A DNA stretch of 64,000 nucleotides. Source: Acidobacteriota bacterium (GTDB taxonomy: Bacteria; Acidobacteriota; Terriglobia; UBA7540). The notes beneath the pieces were generated by a model that searched no databases, was not told the origin of the DNA, and saw only the letters and a list, made by a program, of their open reading frames with translations. Location: the NCBI GenBank assembly GCA_902812365.1, contig CADDZC010000003.1, positions 39,267 through 103,266 of the forward strand, in the 5' to 3' direction. Below are positions 1 to 8,947 of this stretch, in pieces (positions within the stretch are counted from its first letter, which is position 1; each line of letters opens with the position of its first letter). The position numbers and the translations under genes were made by a program.

Positions 1-30
1 ACATATGTAGCCTCAAGGCAGCCAGACCCG

Positions 31-1545
31 ATGGCGCCGATGATACGAAAAATGGGCTGCCTCCTGGGTACCGTCCTGGTTGGCGGGATGGTGGCAGCGC
101 TCGCCCACCCGCAGGCTTCTGCGCCGTCCCGGCGCCTGTCAAAAGAAGCCGTTTTAGGGCTCCTGAGAGGCGACGTGGCACCGGTACGGGTGGCCGAGGT
201 CGCCCGCGAGCGCGGCATCAGCTTCGCCGTGACCCGGGAAGCTGAGGCGGAGCTGCGGCAGGCCGGCGCCGACGACTTCTTGATCGCGGCGCTCCGAGCC
301 CTCGCTCCGGCACCCTCGCTGAAGCCTCGACCTGGCGAAGCTTCTCTTATCGTTCAAGCACCGTACCCGTTCGCGCGCGTGTTTGTGGACGGCTCATTGG
401 TGGGACTAATAGGCCCCGAGGGTGAACTGAAATTGACCTCTCTCAAGCCGGGCTGGCACCGCGTACGTCTGACTGTCGACGGGTATTCTCCGGAGGAGAG
501 TCGGATCAACGCCGCGGCTGGTCAGACGGCATCCGTTGCCATCCGACTCGCTCCACTTCCATCACCGACGGCTGGAAGCGCTTCCGGCGGTCGCGTCTCG
601 CCAGGACTGGCCTCACGGGAGACCCCCGGGCAAGATCCGGTCTCTCCTCCGCAGTATATCCTCGAGCGGGTACTGGACGCCCATACCGGGTGGGTCACCG
701 GAGTTGCTTTCAGCCCCCATAGCCGCTATCTCGCCACGGCGAGCTGGGACAAAACTGTCAAACTCTGGGACGTTGCCGCTGGCCGCGAGGTGGCAACGTT
801 CTCCGACGGGACTACAGGCTACGAAGCGATCGCTTTTAGTCCCAATGGAGAGCGTCTGGCGGGCGCGACGGCGGCCCGAACCGTGGAGTTATGGGATGTC
901 GCCCGGCGGGCACTGGCCGGACGGTTGGGCGCCGAACGCCGCCAGTCCGGGTGGATCTATTCGATTGCCTTTAGCCCCGACGGGCAACTCCTGGCCTCGA
1001 GTGTCGACGAAAGGACGGTCGACCTGTGGGATGTTACTACGGGCCGGCCGGTGCGGACGTTCGCCTCGTATCGTAAGCCCGTTGCGTACGCCGCCTTCAG
1101 CCCGGACGGGCGATTCCTGGCGAGCCCCGTCAATGCCCGGAGCATCGGGCTGTGGGATATCGCCACGGGCCAGCTCGGGCGCATCCTGATCGGCCACTCG
1201 AAACCAGTTTACGCGGTTGCCTTCACTTCCGACGGCAGGCATTTGGCCTCCGGCAGCGCCGACCACACGGTCAAAATCTGGGACCTCACCACAGGCAACG
1301 TCGTTCGCACTCTGGTTGGACACCGCGCGGCGGTGACGACGCTGGCCTTCAGCCCCGAAGGCCGCTATGTGGCATCGGGAAGCAGGGATCAAACCATTCG
1401 GCTTTGGGACACGCTCTCCGGCAACGTCATGCAAATCCTGACTCCCCACTCCGGCCGCATTTATACGGTGGCTTTCAGTCCCGATGGCACCTACCTGGCT
1501 TCTGGCGGCGAGGACGACACCGTCGCGTTGTGGAAGCGCCAGTAG
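31..1545 (+). CDS. Exported PEGA / seven-bladed WD40 repeat protein
   Basis: The 504-residue protein starts with a basic n-region and a hydrophobic stretch (about residues 9-25), so it is probably exported. Residues 35-90 form a small helical domain (LSKEAVLGLL ... AGADDFLIAALRAL) that I associate with acidobacterial surface proteins. Residues 105-170 look like a PEGA domain (VFVDGSLVG, LKPGWHRVRL, VDGYSP). Residues 210-504 hold seven WD40 repeats, each ending in a form of LWD (KLWDV, ELWDV, DLWDV, GLWDI, KIWDL, RLWDT, ALWKRQ), enough for one closed propeller. No catalytic residues are visible, so a scaffold or ligand-binding role at the cell envelope is inferred. Upstream sequence in the window is only 30 bases and lacks a clear ribosome binding site. 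Internal ATGs at 40 and 52 are alternative starts. Confidence 0.85.
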   Translation: MAPMIRKMGCLLGTVLVGGMVAALAHPQASAPSRRLSKEAVLGLLRGDVAPVRVAEVARERGISFAVTREAEAELRQAGADDFLIAALRALAPAPSLKPRPGEASLIVQAPYPFARVFVDGSLVGLIGPEGELKLTSLKPGWHRVRLTVDGYSPEESRINAAAGQTASVAIRLAPLPSPTAGSASGGRVSPGLASRETPGQDPVSPPQYILERVLDAHTGWVTGVAFSPHSRYLATASWDKTVKLWDVAAGREVATFSDGTTGYEAIAFSPNGERLAGATAARTVELWDVARRALAGRLGAERRQSGWIYSIAFSPDGQLLASSVDERTVDLWDVTTGRPVRTFASYRKPVAYAAFSPDGRFLASPVNARSIGLWDIATGQLGRILIGHSKPVYAVAFTSDGRHLASGSADHTVKIWDLTTGNVVRTLVGHRAAVTTLAFSPEGRYVASGSRDQTIRLWDTLSGNVMQILTPHSGRIYTVAFSPDGTYLASGGEDDTVALWKRQ

Positions 1546-1712
1546 GGCTCGGCGGGGCTTCTTCGTGACGACCGGCCTTCGGAAAAAACTATTTGCATCC
1601 GTTCCGAACTGTGAGAGAATCCCCTTGACTCAGTCACGCTGACCCGCAAGAGCCGGATTCTCCAACGCGATGCTGGACAGACACCCAGGATTACGCGAGC
1701 TGCATAGCGTTT

Positions 1713-3995
1713 ATGGCAAACCACGATAAGGGGAGTCCCGCCCCGGCCGGGGACGCGCGCCCCCTGCCCCGAGTTTTGCTGGCCACGACGGCCATGCTGA
1801 CGTTCATTTCCTTTTGGCGCGCGGCGGCCGTCGTCCTCAATGACCTGGCTTCCTCGGCCTTTTATGCCGGAGGCATTGCCGAGCAATTCATCGGACCCTC
1901 CGCTCCCTGGTACATCCTCGCTGTCATGCTGTTTGCGTACGCCGTCAGCCAGATGTACGTCGAGAGCTGCAGCATGTTCGTGCGCGGCGGCGTCTATCGC
2001 GTGGTCAAGGAAGCGATGGGGGGGACTCTTGCCAAGTTCTCCGTTTCGGCGCTGATGTTCGATTATATTTTGACCGGCCCGATTAGCGGCGTCTCCGCCG
2101 GTCAATATTTAGCTGGTTTTGTTAACGAATTCTTCGACTACGCCTACCGCGCCCATTATTTCAACTCCCGCTTCGCGGTCAACGCCAATACGACGGCGGC
2201 CGTTTTCGCCGTGGCGGTCACCCTTTATTTCTGGTGGCAAAACGTCAAAGGTATCGAAGAATCGAGCGAGAAGGCCGCCCGCATCATGAATTTCACCACC
2301 GTCATGGTGGTTCTTATGATCGCCTGGTGCGGCTATACGATCTGGACGCGACCCCAATTCCAGCACCTTCCTCCCTGGCCCAAGCCTTCAAACCTCGCGT
2401 TCTCGCCGGAGGCGAGAGGCTGGCTCCACCATCTGCCGGAAGCTATCGGCGTGATTGGCGTTCTCGTCGCTTTTGGCCACTCGGTGCTGGCGATGAGCGG
2501 CCTGGAGACCCTGGCTCAGGTGTACCGCGAGATCGAGCACCCTAAACTGCCCAATCTCAAGAAGACGGCGTTCGTCGTCTTCGTCTACAGCATGCTGTTC
2601 ACTTCGCTGGTCTCCTTCTTTGCCTTCATGATTATCCCCGACCGCTCAGCCCGCCTGGCGTACAAAGATAACCTGATCGCCGGCCTGGCCATGCATGTCG
2701 TCGGACCCTTTCCGGCTCGGCTGGCCTTTCACGCCTTCGTCGTCGTGGTCGGCATCATGATCCTTTCCGGAGCCGTGAATACGGCCATCGTCGGATCCAA
2801 CGGGGTGTTGAACCGCGTGTCCGAAGACGGCGTGCTGGCCGACTGGTTCCGGCGCCCTCATCCCCGCTTCGGCACCTCCTACCGGATCATCAATCTGGTG
2901 ACCGGCCTTCAGCTACTCACCATCGTGTTGAGCCGCGGCAACGTCATCGTACTGGGCGAAGCCTACGCCTTCGGCGTCATCTGGAGCTTCGCCATGAAGA
3001 GCTTGGCCGTCATGGTGCTCCGCTACACGGAGCCGGGCCCGCGCGAATATCGCGTGCCGATGAATTTTAAATTGTTCGGAGTGGAAATTCCGGTCGGCCT
3101 CGGCCTCATTACCCTAACTTTATTCGCCACGGCCGTCATCAATTTGTTCACCAAGGAAATTGCCACCATCTCGGGCGTGGCCTTCACCATCATTTTTTTC
3201 GCCGTCTTCACCTTCTCCGAGCGGATCACCCGCAAGCGGGGACTGGCGCACGGGGGGCTCGACCAGTTCCATTTGGAATCCGGCGAGCAGCTCTCGCGGC
3301 AGACGGTGGGATGTCGACCCGGAAACATCCTGGTGATGGTCCCCGATTATTACAAGCTCTACCATCTGGACCAGGTGCTGCGGCGCGTCAATGTGGAACG
3401 CCAGGACGTGGTGGTGCTGCACGTGCGCATTCTTTTGCGCGCCGGCTCGGGAGAACACCCGCTGGAACCCGAACAACTCTTTACAATCAATGAGCAAGAA
3501 CTGTTCAGCCGTGCCCTGAAGATGGCTGAGCAATACGGCAAGACGATCCGGCTGGCGGTCGTGGGAGCCAATGATATTTGGGACGCCATGGTTCGCGCCG
3601 CCACCAACCTGGAGTCCTCGACGATCGTGCTCGGAGCGTCCTCCAAGATGACGCCGGCGGAGGAGGCGCGGCGGGTCGGTGAGGCGTGGGAACGCTTGCC
3701 CGCCCCCAAACCCCAGTTTACGCTCCAGATTTACACGCCGAGCGGCGGGGAGTTCATCTCCTACCTCGGGCCGCACGCGCCGCATCTCACGCCCAAAGAG
3801 ATCGACCTGCTCCATAGCATCTGGCTCGAATTCAGCGCCGAGCTGGCCCCCGAGGAGCTGCACCACCACGACATCATCCACTTCGCCCTGAATGAACTTC
3901 AGGAGGAGATGCACAATGGCCGGCGCCAGGAATTGCTGGCCAAGCTCCGGCAACACCTGGAAGAGATCAAGAGCCGGCGGGTACCGCACTTGTGA
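1713..3995 (+). CDS. APC-superfamily amino-acid permease with C-terminal USP-like domain
   Basis: The first ~500 residues of this 760-residue protein contain about 12 hydrophobic segments of the APC (amino acid-polyamine-organocation) type, beginning with LATTAMLTFISFWRAAAVVL. Residues 520-690 are soluble: GNILVMVPDYYKLYHLDQVL, VVVLHVRILL, IRLAVVGAND and STIVLGASSKM resemble universal-stress-protein nucleotide-binding folds. The last ~70 residues are helical and charged. Fusion of an amino-acid transporter to a USP-like domain is known in the APC family and suggests cytoplasmic regulation by nucleotide or energy state. The substrate cannot be told from sequence. It stands alone, facing the convergent EamA gene across a 31-bp gap. 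No strong Shine-Dalgarno sequence precedes the ATG. Confidence 0.85.
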   Translation: MANHDKGSPAPAGDARPLPRVLLATTAMLTFISFWRAAAVVLNDLASSAFYAGGIAEQFIGPSAPWYILAVMLFAYAVSQMYVESCSMFVRGGVYRVVKEAMGGTLAKFSVSALMFDYILTGPISGVSAGQYLAGFVNEFFDYAYRAHYFNSRFAVNANTTAAVFAVAVTLYFWWQNVKGIEESSEKAARIMNFTTVMVVLMIAWCGYTIWTRPQFQHLPPWPKPSNLAFSPEARGWLHHLPEAIGVIGVLVAFGHSVLAMSGLETLAQVYREIEHPKLPNLKKTAFVVFVYSMLFTSLVSFFAFMIIPDRSARLAYKDNLIAGLAMHVVGPFPARLAFHAFVVVVGIMILSGAVNTAIVGSNGVLNRVSEDGVLADWFRRPHPRFGTSYRIINLVTGLQLLTIVLSRGNVIVLGEAYAFGVIWSFAMKSLAVMVLRYTEPGPREYRVPMNFKLFGVEIPVGLGLITLTLFATAVINLFTKEIATISGVAFTIIFFAVFTFSERITRKRGLAHGGLDQFHLESGEQLSRQTVGCRPGNILVMVPDYYKLYHLDQVLRRVNVERQDVVVLHVRILLRAGSGEHPLEPEQLFTINEQELFSRALKMAEQYGKTIRLAVVGANDIWDAMVRAATNLESSTIVLGASSKMTPAEEARRVGEAWERLPAPKPQFTLQIYTPSGGEFISYLGPHAPHLTPKEIDLLHSIWLEFSAELAPEELHHHDIIHFALNELQEEMHNGRRQELLAKLRQHLEEIKSRRVPHL

Positions 3996-4026
3996 ATGCG
4001 GGCCACAGGGGCGCCCCCCTACTCTT

Positions 4027-5022
4027 TTAGCCGTCGCCGCCGATGGCTTCCGCTGCTTCTTGGTGGCGCAGCAATTGCGTCACCGTTACCCCCAGACATA
4101 TCAACACGACACCCGCCAGCATCAACTTGTTCACATACTGGTGAAGGAACCGATGCGCGAAGAGGGTCGCCATCAACGGGGTCAGCGATGAGACGGCGTA
4201 GACGCGCGCGACTTCCATCAACCGGAGTGCCGTAAAGATGCAGTAAATAGCGACAACGCCCGAAAGCGTCCCGCTCAACAGAAAACTGAGCCAACTGGGC
4301 CACGGTGTTTCAACGAGTAATCGCAGCCGCCCGGCCAGGGCCAGGCCCGCCAGCCCCACAACCAGGCTGGTGACAAACTGGAGCAGGATCGCCGTCGACT
4401 GGTGTGCGCCGCGAAGCTGCCCGTCCCGCCACAGAACTCCCGAAATGCCGTAGGAGACGGCCGAGAGCGCCGCCAAAGGCATGGCCCAGTACCACGCCGG
4501 AGACAGCGCGACACCACGGACTTGGCCGAGAATAAGGGCTAGAAGACCCACGCCGATCAGCGCCCACCCAAACAGCAAGAACCCCCGCAGTCGCTCGCCG
4601 AGCATGAACCAAGCGGCCACCGTTCCCCAGACTACCCAGGTCTCCAGCACCGGTACGGTAATCACGACGCCGCCCAGACGAATCGCAAAGTAATAGATGA
4701 ACAGGCCCAAGGTGGAAAGGAAGCCTGCCCAAAGAAAGGGCAAAATCGCTCGGCGACCGATGTACGCCTTCGATCCCGGCCAGAGCTGGCGGAACGTCCG
4801 ATTTTTGATCACCAGGGCGATGCCCAGCACGACACTCGGCAGCCCGCGCAGAAACGGCCCAACCAGCGGATCGCCGGCCGTGACCGCCATTTGATCGAAA
4901 ATGTTCGCCGCCGCGTAGCCAAAGACTGCCCCGAGCGCCCACAGCTCACCCGAGCGACGCGAACCGGCCGGGGCGCCAACCGTTGCCGCCGATTTCCCTG
5001 ATTTCTTCCCGAGCGTGGCCAT
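4027..5022 (-). CDS. EamA/DMT-superfamily permease, possible flavin or metabolite transporter
   Basis: The 331-residue protein has two repeated halves of five hydrophobic helices, typical of the EamA (drug/metabolite transporter) family. Visible landmarks are LWALGAVFGYAAANIFDQ near the N-terminus, VPVLETWVVWGTVAAWFMLGE in the first half and YAVSSLTPLMATLFAHRFL in the second. The reading frame stays open for 80 more codons upstream, but that part is basic and non-hydrophobic, so I start at the ATG at 5022 (MATLGKK...). Substrates of EamA proteins cannot be read from sequence. The gene is divergent from an FMN-riboswitch-controlled TonB receptor, and RibN, a known bacterial riboflavin importer, belongs to this superfamily. 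A flavin-uptake role is therefore a context-based inference only. Confidence 0.85.
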   Translation of the reverse strand: MATLGKKSGKSAATVGAPAGSRRSGELWALGAVFGYAAANIFDQMAVTAGDPLVGPFLRGLPSVVLGIALVIKNRTFRQLWPGSKAYIGRRAILPFLWAGFLSTLGLFIYYFAIRLGGVVITVPVLETWVVWGTVAAWFMLGERLRGFLLFGWALIGVGLLALILGQVRGVALSPAWYWAMPLAALSAVSYGISGVLWRDGQLRGAHQSTAILLQFVTSLVVGLAGLALAGRLRLLVETPWPSWLSFLLSGTLSGVVAIYCIFTALRLMEVARVYAVSSLTPLMATLFAHRFLHQYVNKLMLAGVVLICLGVTVTQLLRHQEAAEAIGGDG

Positions 5023-5136
5023 GGTGGAGTGAGCGATTATAGCCGTGTATGCGAGTTCGTGGGTCGCGTTCGTCACCGCGCGGCGCACGGATTTTCTCCC
5101 GTGCTGGGTTGGAAGGTGCGCCGGCAACGATGATTG

Positions 5137-5145
5137 TGCTATATT
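5137..5145 (+). promoter_or_regulatory. Possible extended -10 element upstream of FMN riboswitch
   Basis: TGCTATATT fits an extended -10 (TGn plus TATATT) and lies about 20 bases before the riboswitch P1 helix, so a transcript from here would begin just upstream of the aptamer. I see no good -35 hexamer at 17 bp. Confidence 0.4.
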
Positions 5146-5164
5146 AACCGAGACAATTCGATGT

Positions 5165-5327
5165 GACCTTCGGGGCAGGGTGAGGGAAGAGGTTTTTCCC
5201 AATTCCCGATCGGCGGTACAGCCCGCGAGGGAGGAAGAACAGGGGCTGATGGCGATGGCCACTGCGATTCATCCCACGATCCGGTGAAACTCCGGGGCCG
5301 ACGGTACAGTCCGGATGGAAGAAGGTC
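5165..5327 (+). promoter_or_regulatory. FMN riboswitch (RFN element)
   Basis: The aptamer is closed by a perfect 7-bp P1: GACCTTC (5165-5171) pairs with GAAGGTC (5321-5327). Conserved RFN segments follow in order: CGGGGCAGGGTGA, ATTCCCGATCGGCGGT, AGCCCGCGAG, the CCGG-TGAAACT-CCGG hairpin (5281-5295), GGCCGACGGT and AGTCCGGATGGAAGAAG. The P2 hairpin is longer than usual, with an inserted GGGAA...TTTCCC arm. The element points into the TonB receptor at 5521. In the ~190-base leader between aptamer and start I see no GC hairpin followed by a U-run. GCCCTCC (5409-5415) can pair with GGAGGGC (5494-5500) near the start codon, so translational control is more likely than termination (inference). Confidence 0.95.
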
Positions 5328-5520
5328 AGGGGTGATTTCGACGCTCGAGAAGCCTCGACGCCGGGACAGCGCGCCCGTGGAGCGCCGGCGGAACGATTTC
5401 TCTGGCGTGCCCTCCTTTCTTTCTCTTGCCCCGAAAAAACAGCTTTGAGCCAGCCGCTCTGGCCGAGGTGTCCGCTGGGATGGCACCGCCGCCGGAGGGC
5501 GACCTGGCGTGAGGACTGTC

Positions 5521-8500
5521 ATGACCAATATCATCCGACAAGCCTGGCTCGGCGGGTGTCTCGCGGTCTTAGGCGCGGGACTCTCCCCGGCTTCAGGTCA
5601 GTCTTGGAACAGCAGTTTGGAGGGCGTCGTTTTTGATCCTTCCGGTGCGGCTGTCCCTGCGGCTTTGGTTGAGTTGCGTAATGAGGCCACCGGTCAGACG
5701 CGCCGGACCCTCGCCGCCGCCGACGGCGCTTACAGCTTTCCGCTGTTGCCCGTCGGCACCTATGATTTGCGCGTCGAGAAACCAGGTTTTACCCCGCAAT
5801 TCGAGCGAGGCTTGGTTCTCGAGGTCGGCGAAGCGGCGCGCGTCAACGTGACTCTGCTGCTCGCGCATCGCCACACGGCCATCAGCGTGGAAGCGCGTCC
5901 CGCGCTGGTGGACACCGGTTCACCGGCGATCGGCGAGGAGATCGGCAACCGGCGGGTCAACCAGCTTCCCCTCAACGGCCGCCAGTTCTCCCAACTGGCC
6001 CTTCTCGCCGCCGGCACCGTGCCTCCCTACCCGAACGGCGCGACGCAGCAATTTAACACCCCAGCCCTGGGGCTGGGATTCTCCGTCAACGGCCAACGCT
6101 CGGAGCGCAATAATTTCACCCTGGACGGCGTCAGCATCACGGAGCCCTTTGCATATAGCCTCACCGTCAACCCGTCGGTGGATGCTATCCGCGAGTTTCG
6201 CGTGGTCGAGAATTCTTACTCCGCCGCCCAGGGCGTCACCTCCGGCGCCCAGGTGGAGATCGCCACGCGGTCGGGCACAAATCGGTTCGCCGGCACGGCC
6301 TATGAGTTTCTGCGCAACAGTGCGCTCGATGCTCGGAACTTTTTCGACGCTCCCAGCCGCCCCGTCCCGCCTTACCATCAGAACCAGTTTGGCGGTAGCC
6401 TGGGCGGGCCGATTCAACGGGATCGGTCGTTTTTCTTTGCCAATTACGAGGGCCTGCGAATCCACCAAAGTATAACCAACACGACGCTGTTGCCTTCGAT
6501 CGCTTTGCGAAATGGCGACTTCAGCGGCCTCAATCCGCTCACGGGAAGGCCATTTCCGCCCCTGATCGATCCGGCGACGGGCCGGCCGTTTGCGGGCAAC
6601 CAGATTCCCCTGTCGCGGATCGATCCTCTGTCGAACGCCATCCTGGCGCGCATCCCCTTGCCCAACCAACCCGGTGCCGGGCCGGAGGAAAATAATACGA
6701 TCAACGTCGGTGATCGAAAAGTCAGCTCCGACCAGTTCACCCTTCGGATTGATCATCAGTTGACGCCCAGCCACGAACTTTTTGCCCGCTTCCTGCTTTT
6801 CAATAGCGCTCAGCTTTTCCCCTTTGTGCCCAATTCGTTTGCCCAGAACCCCTCAGCTCCGCCGGGTTTCGGAACCAACAAGGACGACAGCGGGCGAAAT
6901 CTGGCTCTGGGTCTGACGAGTACGCTTCGGCCCACGCTCGTCAATGACTGTCGCTTTGGCTACAACTACTATTTCGGAACCAAAGAAGCCCAGAACATTC
7001 ACTCCGGGTTTTTGGAAAGCCACGGTATCCGGCGGGTGCCCGGGGCGACCAACGACGGCATTCCGGCTATCAACGTGCCCGGTTATGCGGACCTCGGCGA
7101 CAGTGACATCTTCCAGCCGCAACTTCGCCGAGACAATACGTTCCAATTTACGGACGCCCTGGTTTGGGTGAAGGGTCGCCATACCCTCCAGTTCGGTGGC
7201 GACGTGCGACGGTTCCGGTTGTTTTATCTCGTCGAAGACTTCGGCCAGGGTCTGTTTTCCTTTAGCGACGGACCGAGTTCGGTTTCAGGAACAGCCTTTG
7301 CAGATTTCCTTCTCGGGCGGCCGTTTCTTTCCTTCGCCCAGGCCGGCAATTCGGGCGGAAATGATCGACTCGACTACCTCGGGCTGTATGTGACGGATGA
7401 ATTTCACGCCACCCGCCGCCTGACGCTCAGCTACGGGTTGCGGGAAGAATTCTATTCACCGCCCACCAATGCCGACGGGCGCGCCTCGATTCTGGATCCG
7501 AGCGACGCCTTGCGCTTCATCGTGAGAAACGACCGCGGGCAGGCGCAGAGTCTAATCCAGACCCCGCTCATCGCAGGACTTCAGCAGCGGTTTGGACTTG
7601 AGTTTATGACCTCGCAGCAGGCCGGGTTGCCCCCGTCCTTGATCCGGCCCGATTGGTCCAACTGGGCGCCCCGCTTCGGCTGGGCCTATGACCTCCGCGG
7701 GGACGGCCGAACGTCGTGGCGCGGCGGATTCGGTGTGTTCAATTCGCTCGGCGAACTCGATTACGCCGCTGAAACCCGCCTCAGCCCACCCCTCACCGAA
7801 TTTCTCTTCGGTCTCGATCTTTGCCGTTTCTTCGGGCCGGGCGCCTGCGGCCAGCCGTACGCCCCGCCGCCGTTGACCTATGCTCTAGCCTACCAGTTGG
7901 GCAACCAGCCTCCGGATGCGGTTTCTTCGCCTCCCAATCTTCGTAACGGGTACGCTTACGAGTATAGCCTCGCGATCGAGCATGAGCTGACACCCCACAC
8001 CGTCGTGTCCGTAGCCTATTCGGGCTCCGACGCCCACAAATTGCCCCGCCGCGCGCTTCAGAACCAAGGCATACCCAACCTGCCGGGGCTGCGTCGAGGA
8101 TACCATCCGCAACCGGGGCCCAATCAGTTCATCCGGGCTACGGACGTCAATTCCAATTACAATGGCTTGATTGTGCGGCTTGAGCGGCGGTTCGAGCCCG
8201 GGCTCTCCTTGACGACGAGCTATACGTGGGGTAAATCGATCGATACCGCCTCTGGGTTGCAAGGGACGAACCAGCCTCAGGATAACTACAATCTGCGGGC
8301 TGAACGCGGCTTGTCTGATTTTGACATTCGCCACCGGTTGGTCCTGTCAAGCACGTGGGATCTGCCTTTCGGGGCTGGGCGGCGTTGGCTGGCGGCTCCG
8401 TGGTCTAAACTGGCCGCGGGCTGGAAGTTCGCTAATATTGTCACCTTCCAAACCGGCGAGCCCCTCACGGCTATCCTCCCGACAGCCTTGAGCGGCACCG

Positions 8501-8883
8501 ATTCCAACGGCACTGATCGCCCTGATCTTATTGGTAACCCTCGACTTCCAGCCAACCAACGAAACCCCAACCGTTGGTTTAACACCGCTGTTTTCGTGCC
8601 GCCCCCGGTCTACCATGATGTTTTCGGTGCCTTCAGCATCCCCGGCAACGAGGGACGGAACGTCATCACCGGCCCCGGCCTCGCCGATTGGGACTTGAGT
8701 CTGGCTCGGGATATCCGCCTCGCAGAAAGCACGGTCCTGACCCTCCGCGGCGACGTGTTTAACGCCACCAATCATCCCAACTTCGATCGCCCCGGTCTCA
8801 TTGTCGGCACTTCCAACTTCGGCAAGATCAGTTCGGCGGAGAACTCACGGCAAGTGCAACTGTCGCTCCGCCTCAGTTGGTGA
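5521..8883 (+). CDS. Oar-like TonB-dependent receptor under FMN riboswitch control
   Basis: This ~1120-residue outer-membrane protein has a signal peptide (MTNIIRQAW ... SPASGQ), then a carboxypeptidase-regulatory-like Ig domain (LEGVVFDPSGAAVPAALVEL, GAYSFPLLPVGTYDLRV). A TonB plug follows (RRVNQLPLNGRQFSQLALLA, SVNGQRSERNNFTLDGV), then a long beta-barrel ending in the aromatic-terminated strand QVQLSLRLSW. Such receptors bring large or scarce substrates across the outer membrane using TonB energy. The FMN riboswitch in its leader suggests repression when flavin is plentiful, so flavin or a flavin-linked compound is a candidate substrate (inference). Two starts compete: ATG 5521 with GAGG six bases upstream, and GTG 5509 with GGAGGG nine bases upstream. 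Both keep the signal peptide. Confidence 0.9.
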   Translation: MTNIIRQAWLGGCLAVLGAGLSPASGQSWNSSLEGVVFDPSGAAVPAALVELRNEATGQTRRTLAAADGAYSFPLLPVGTYDLRVEKPGFTPQFERGLVLEVGEAARVNVTLLLAHRHTAISVEARPALVDTGSPAIGEEIGNRRVNQLPLNGRQFSQLALLAAGTVPPYPNGATQQFNTPALGLGFSVNGQRSERNNFTLDGVSITEPFAYSLTVNPSVDAIREFRVVENSYSAAQGVTSGAQVEIATRSGTNRFAGTAYEFLRNSALDARNFFDAPSRPVPPYHQNQFGGSLGGPIQRDRSFFFANYEGLRIHQSITNTTLLPSIALRNGDFSGLNPLTGRPFPPLIDPATGRPFAGNQIPLSRIDPLSNAILARIPLPNQPGAGPEENNTINVGDRKVSSDQFTLRIDHQLTPSHELFARFLLFNSAQLFPFVPNSFAQNPSAPPGFGTNKDDSGRNLALGLTSTLRPTLVNDCRFGYNYYFGTKEAQNIHSGFLESHGIRRVPGATNDGIPAINVPGYADLGDSDIFQPQLRRDNTFQFTDALVWVKGRHTLQFGGDVRRFRLFYLVEDFGQGLFSFSDGPSSVSGTAFADFLLGRPFLSFAQAGNSGGNDRLDYLGLYVTDEFHATRRLTLSYGLREEFYSPPTNADGRASILDPSDALRFIVRNDRGQAQSLIQTPLIAGLQQRFGLEFMTSQQAGLPPSLIRPDWSNWAPRFGWAYDLRGDGRTSWRGGFGVFNSLGELDYAAETRLSPPLTEFLFGLDLCRFFGPGACGQPYAPPPLTYALAYQLGNQPPDAVSSPPNLRNGYAYEYSLAIEHELTPHTVVSVAYSGSDAHKLPRRALQNQGIPNLPGLRRGYHPQPGPNQFIRATDVNSNYNGLIVRLERRFEPGLSLTTSYTWGKSIDTASGLQGTNQPQDNYNLRAERGLSDFDIRHRLVLSSTWDLPFGAGRRWLAAPWSKLAAGWKFANIVTFQTGEPLTAILPTALSGTDSNGTDRPDLIGNPRLPANQRNPNRWFNTAVFVPPPVYHDVFGAFSIPGNEGRNVITGPGLADWDLSLARDIRLAESTVLTLRGDVFNATNHPNFDRPGLIVGTSNFGKISSAENSRQVQLSLRLSW

Positions 8884-8947
8884 CTCAGAGCCTCCGAATC
8901 GGGGTAATATATTCAGGCGAGGTCGTTTTCATGATCGGGGAGTGAGC

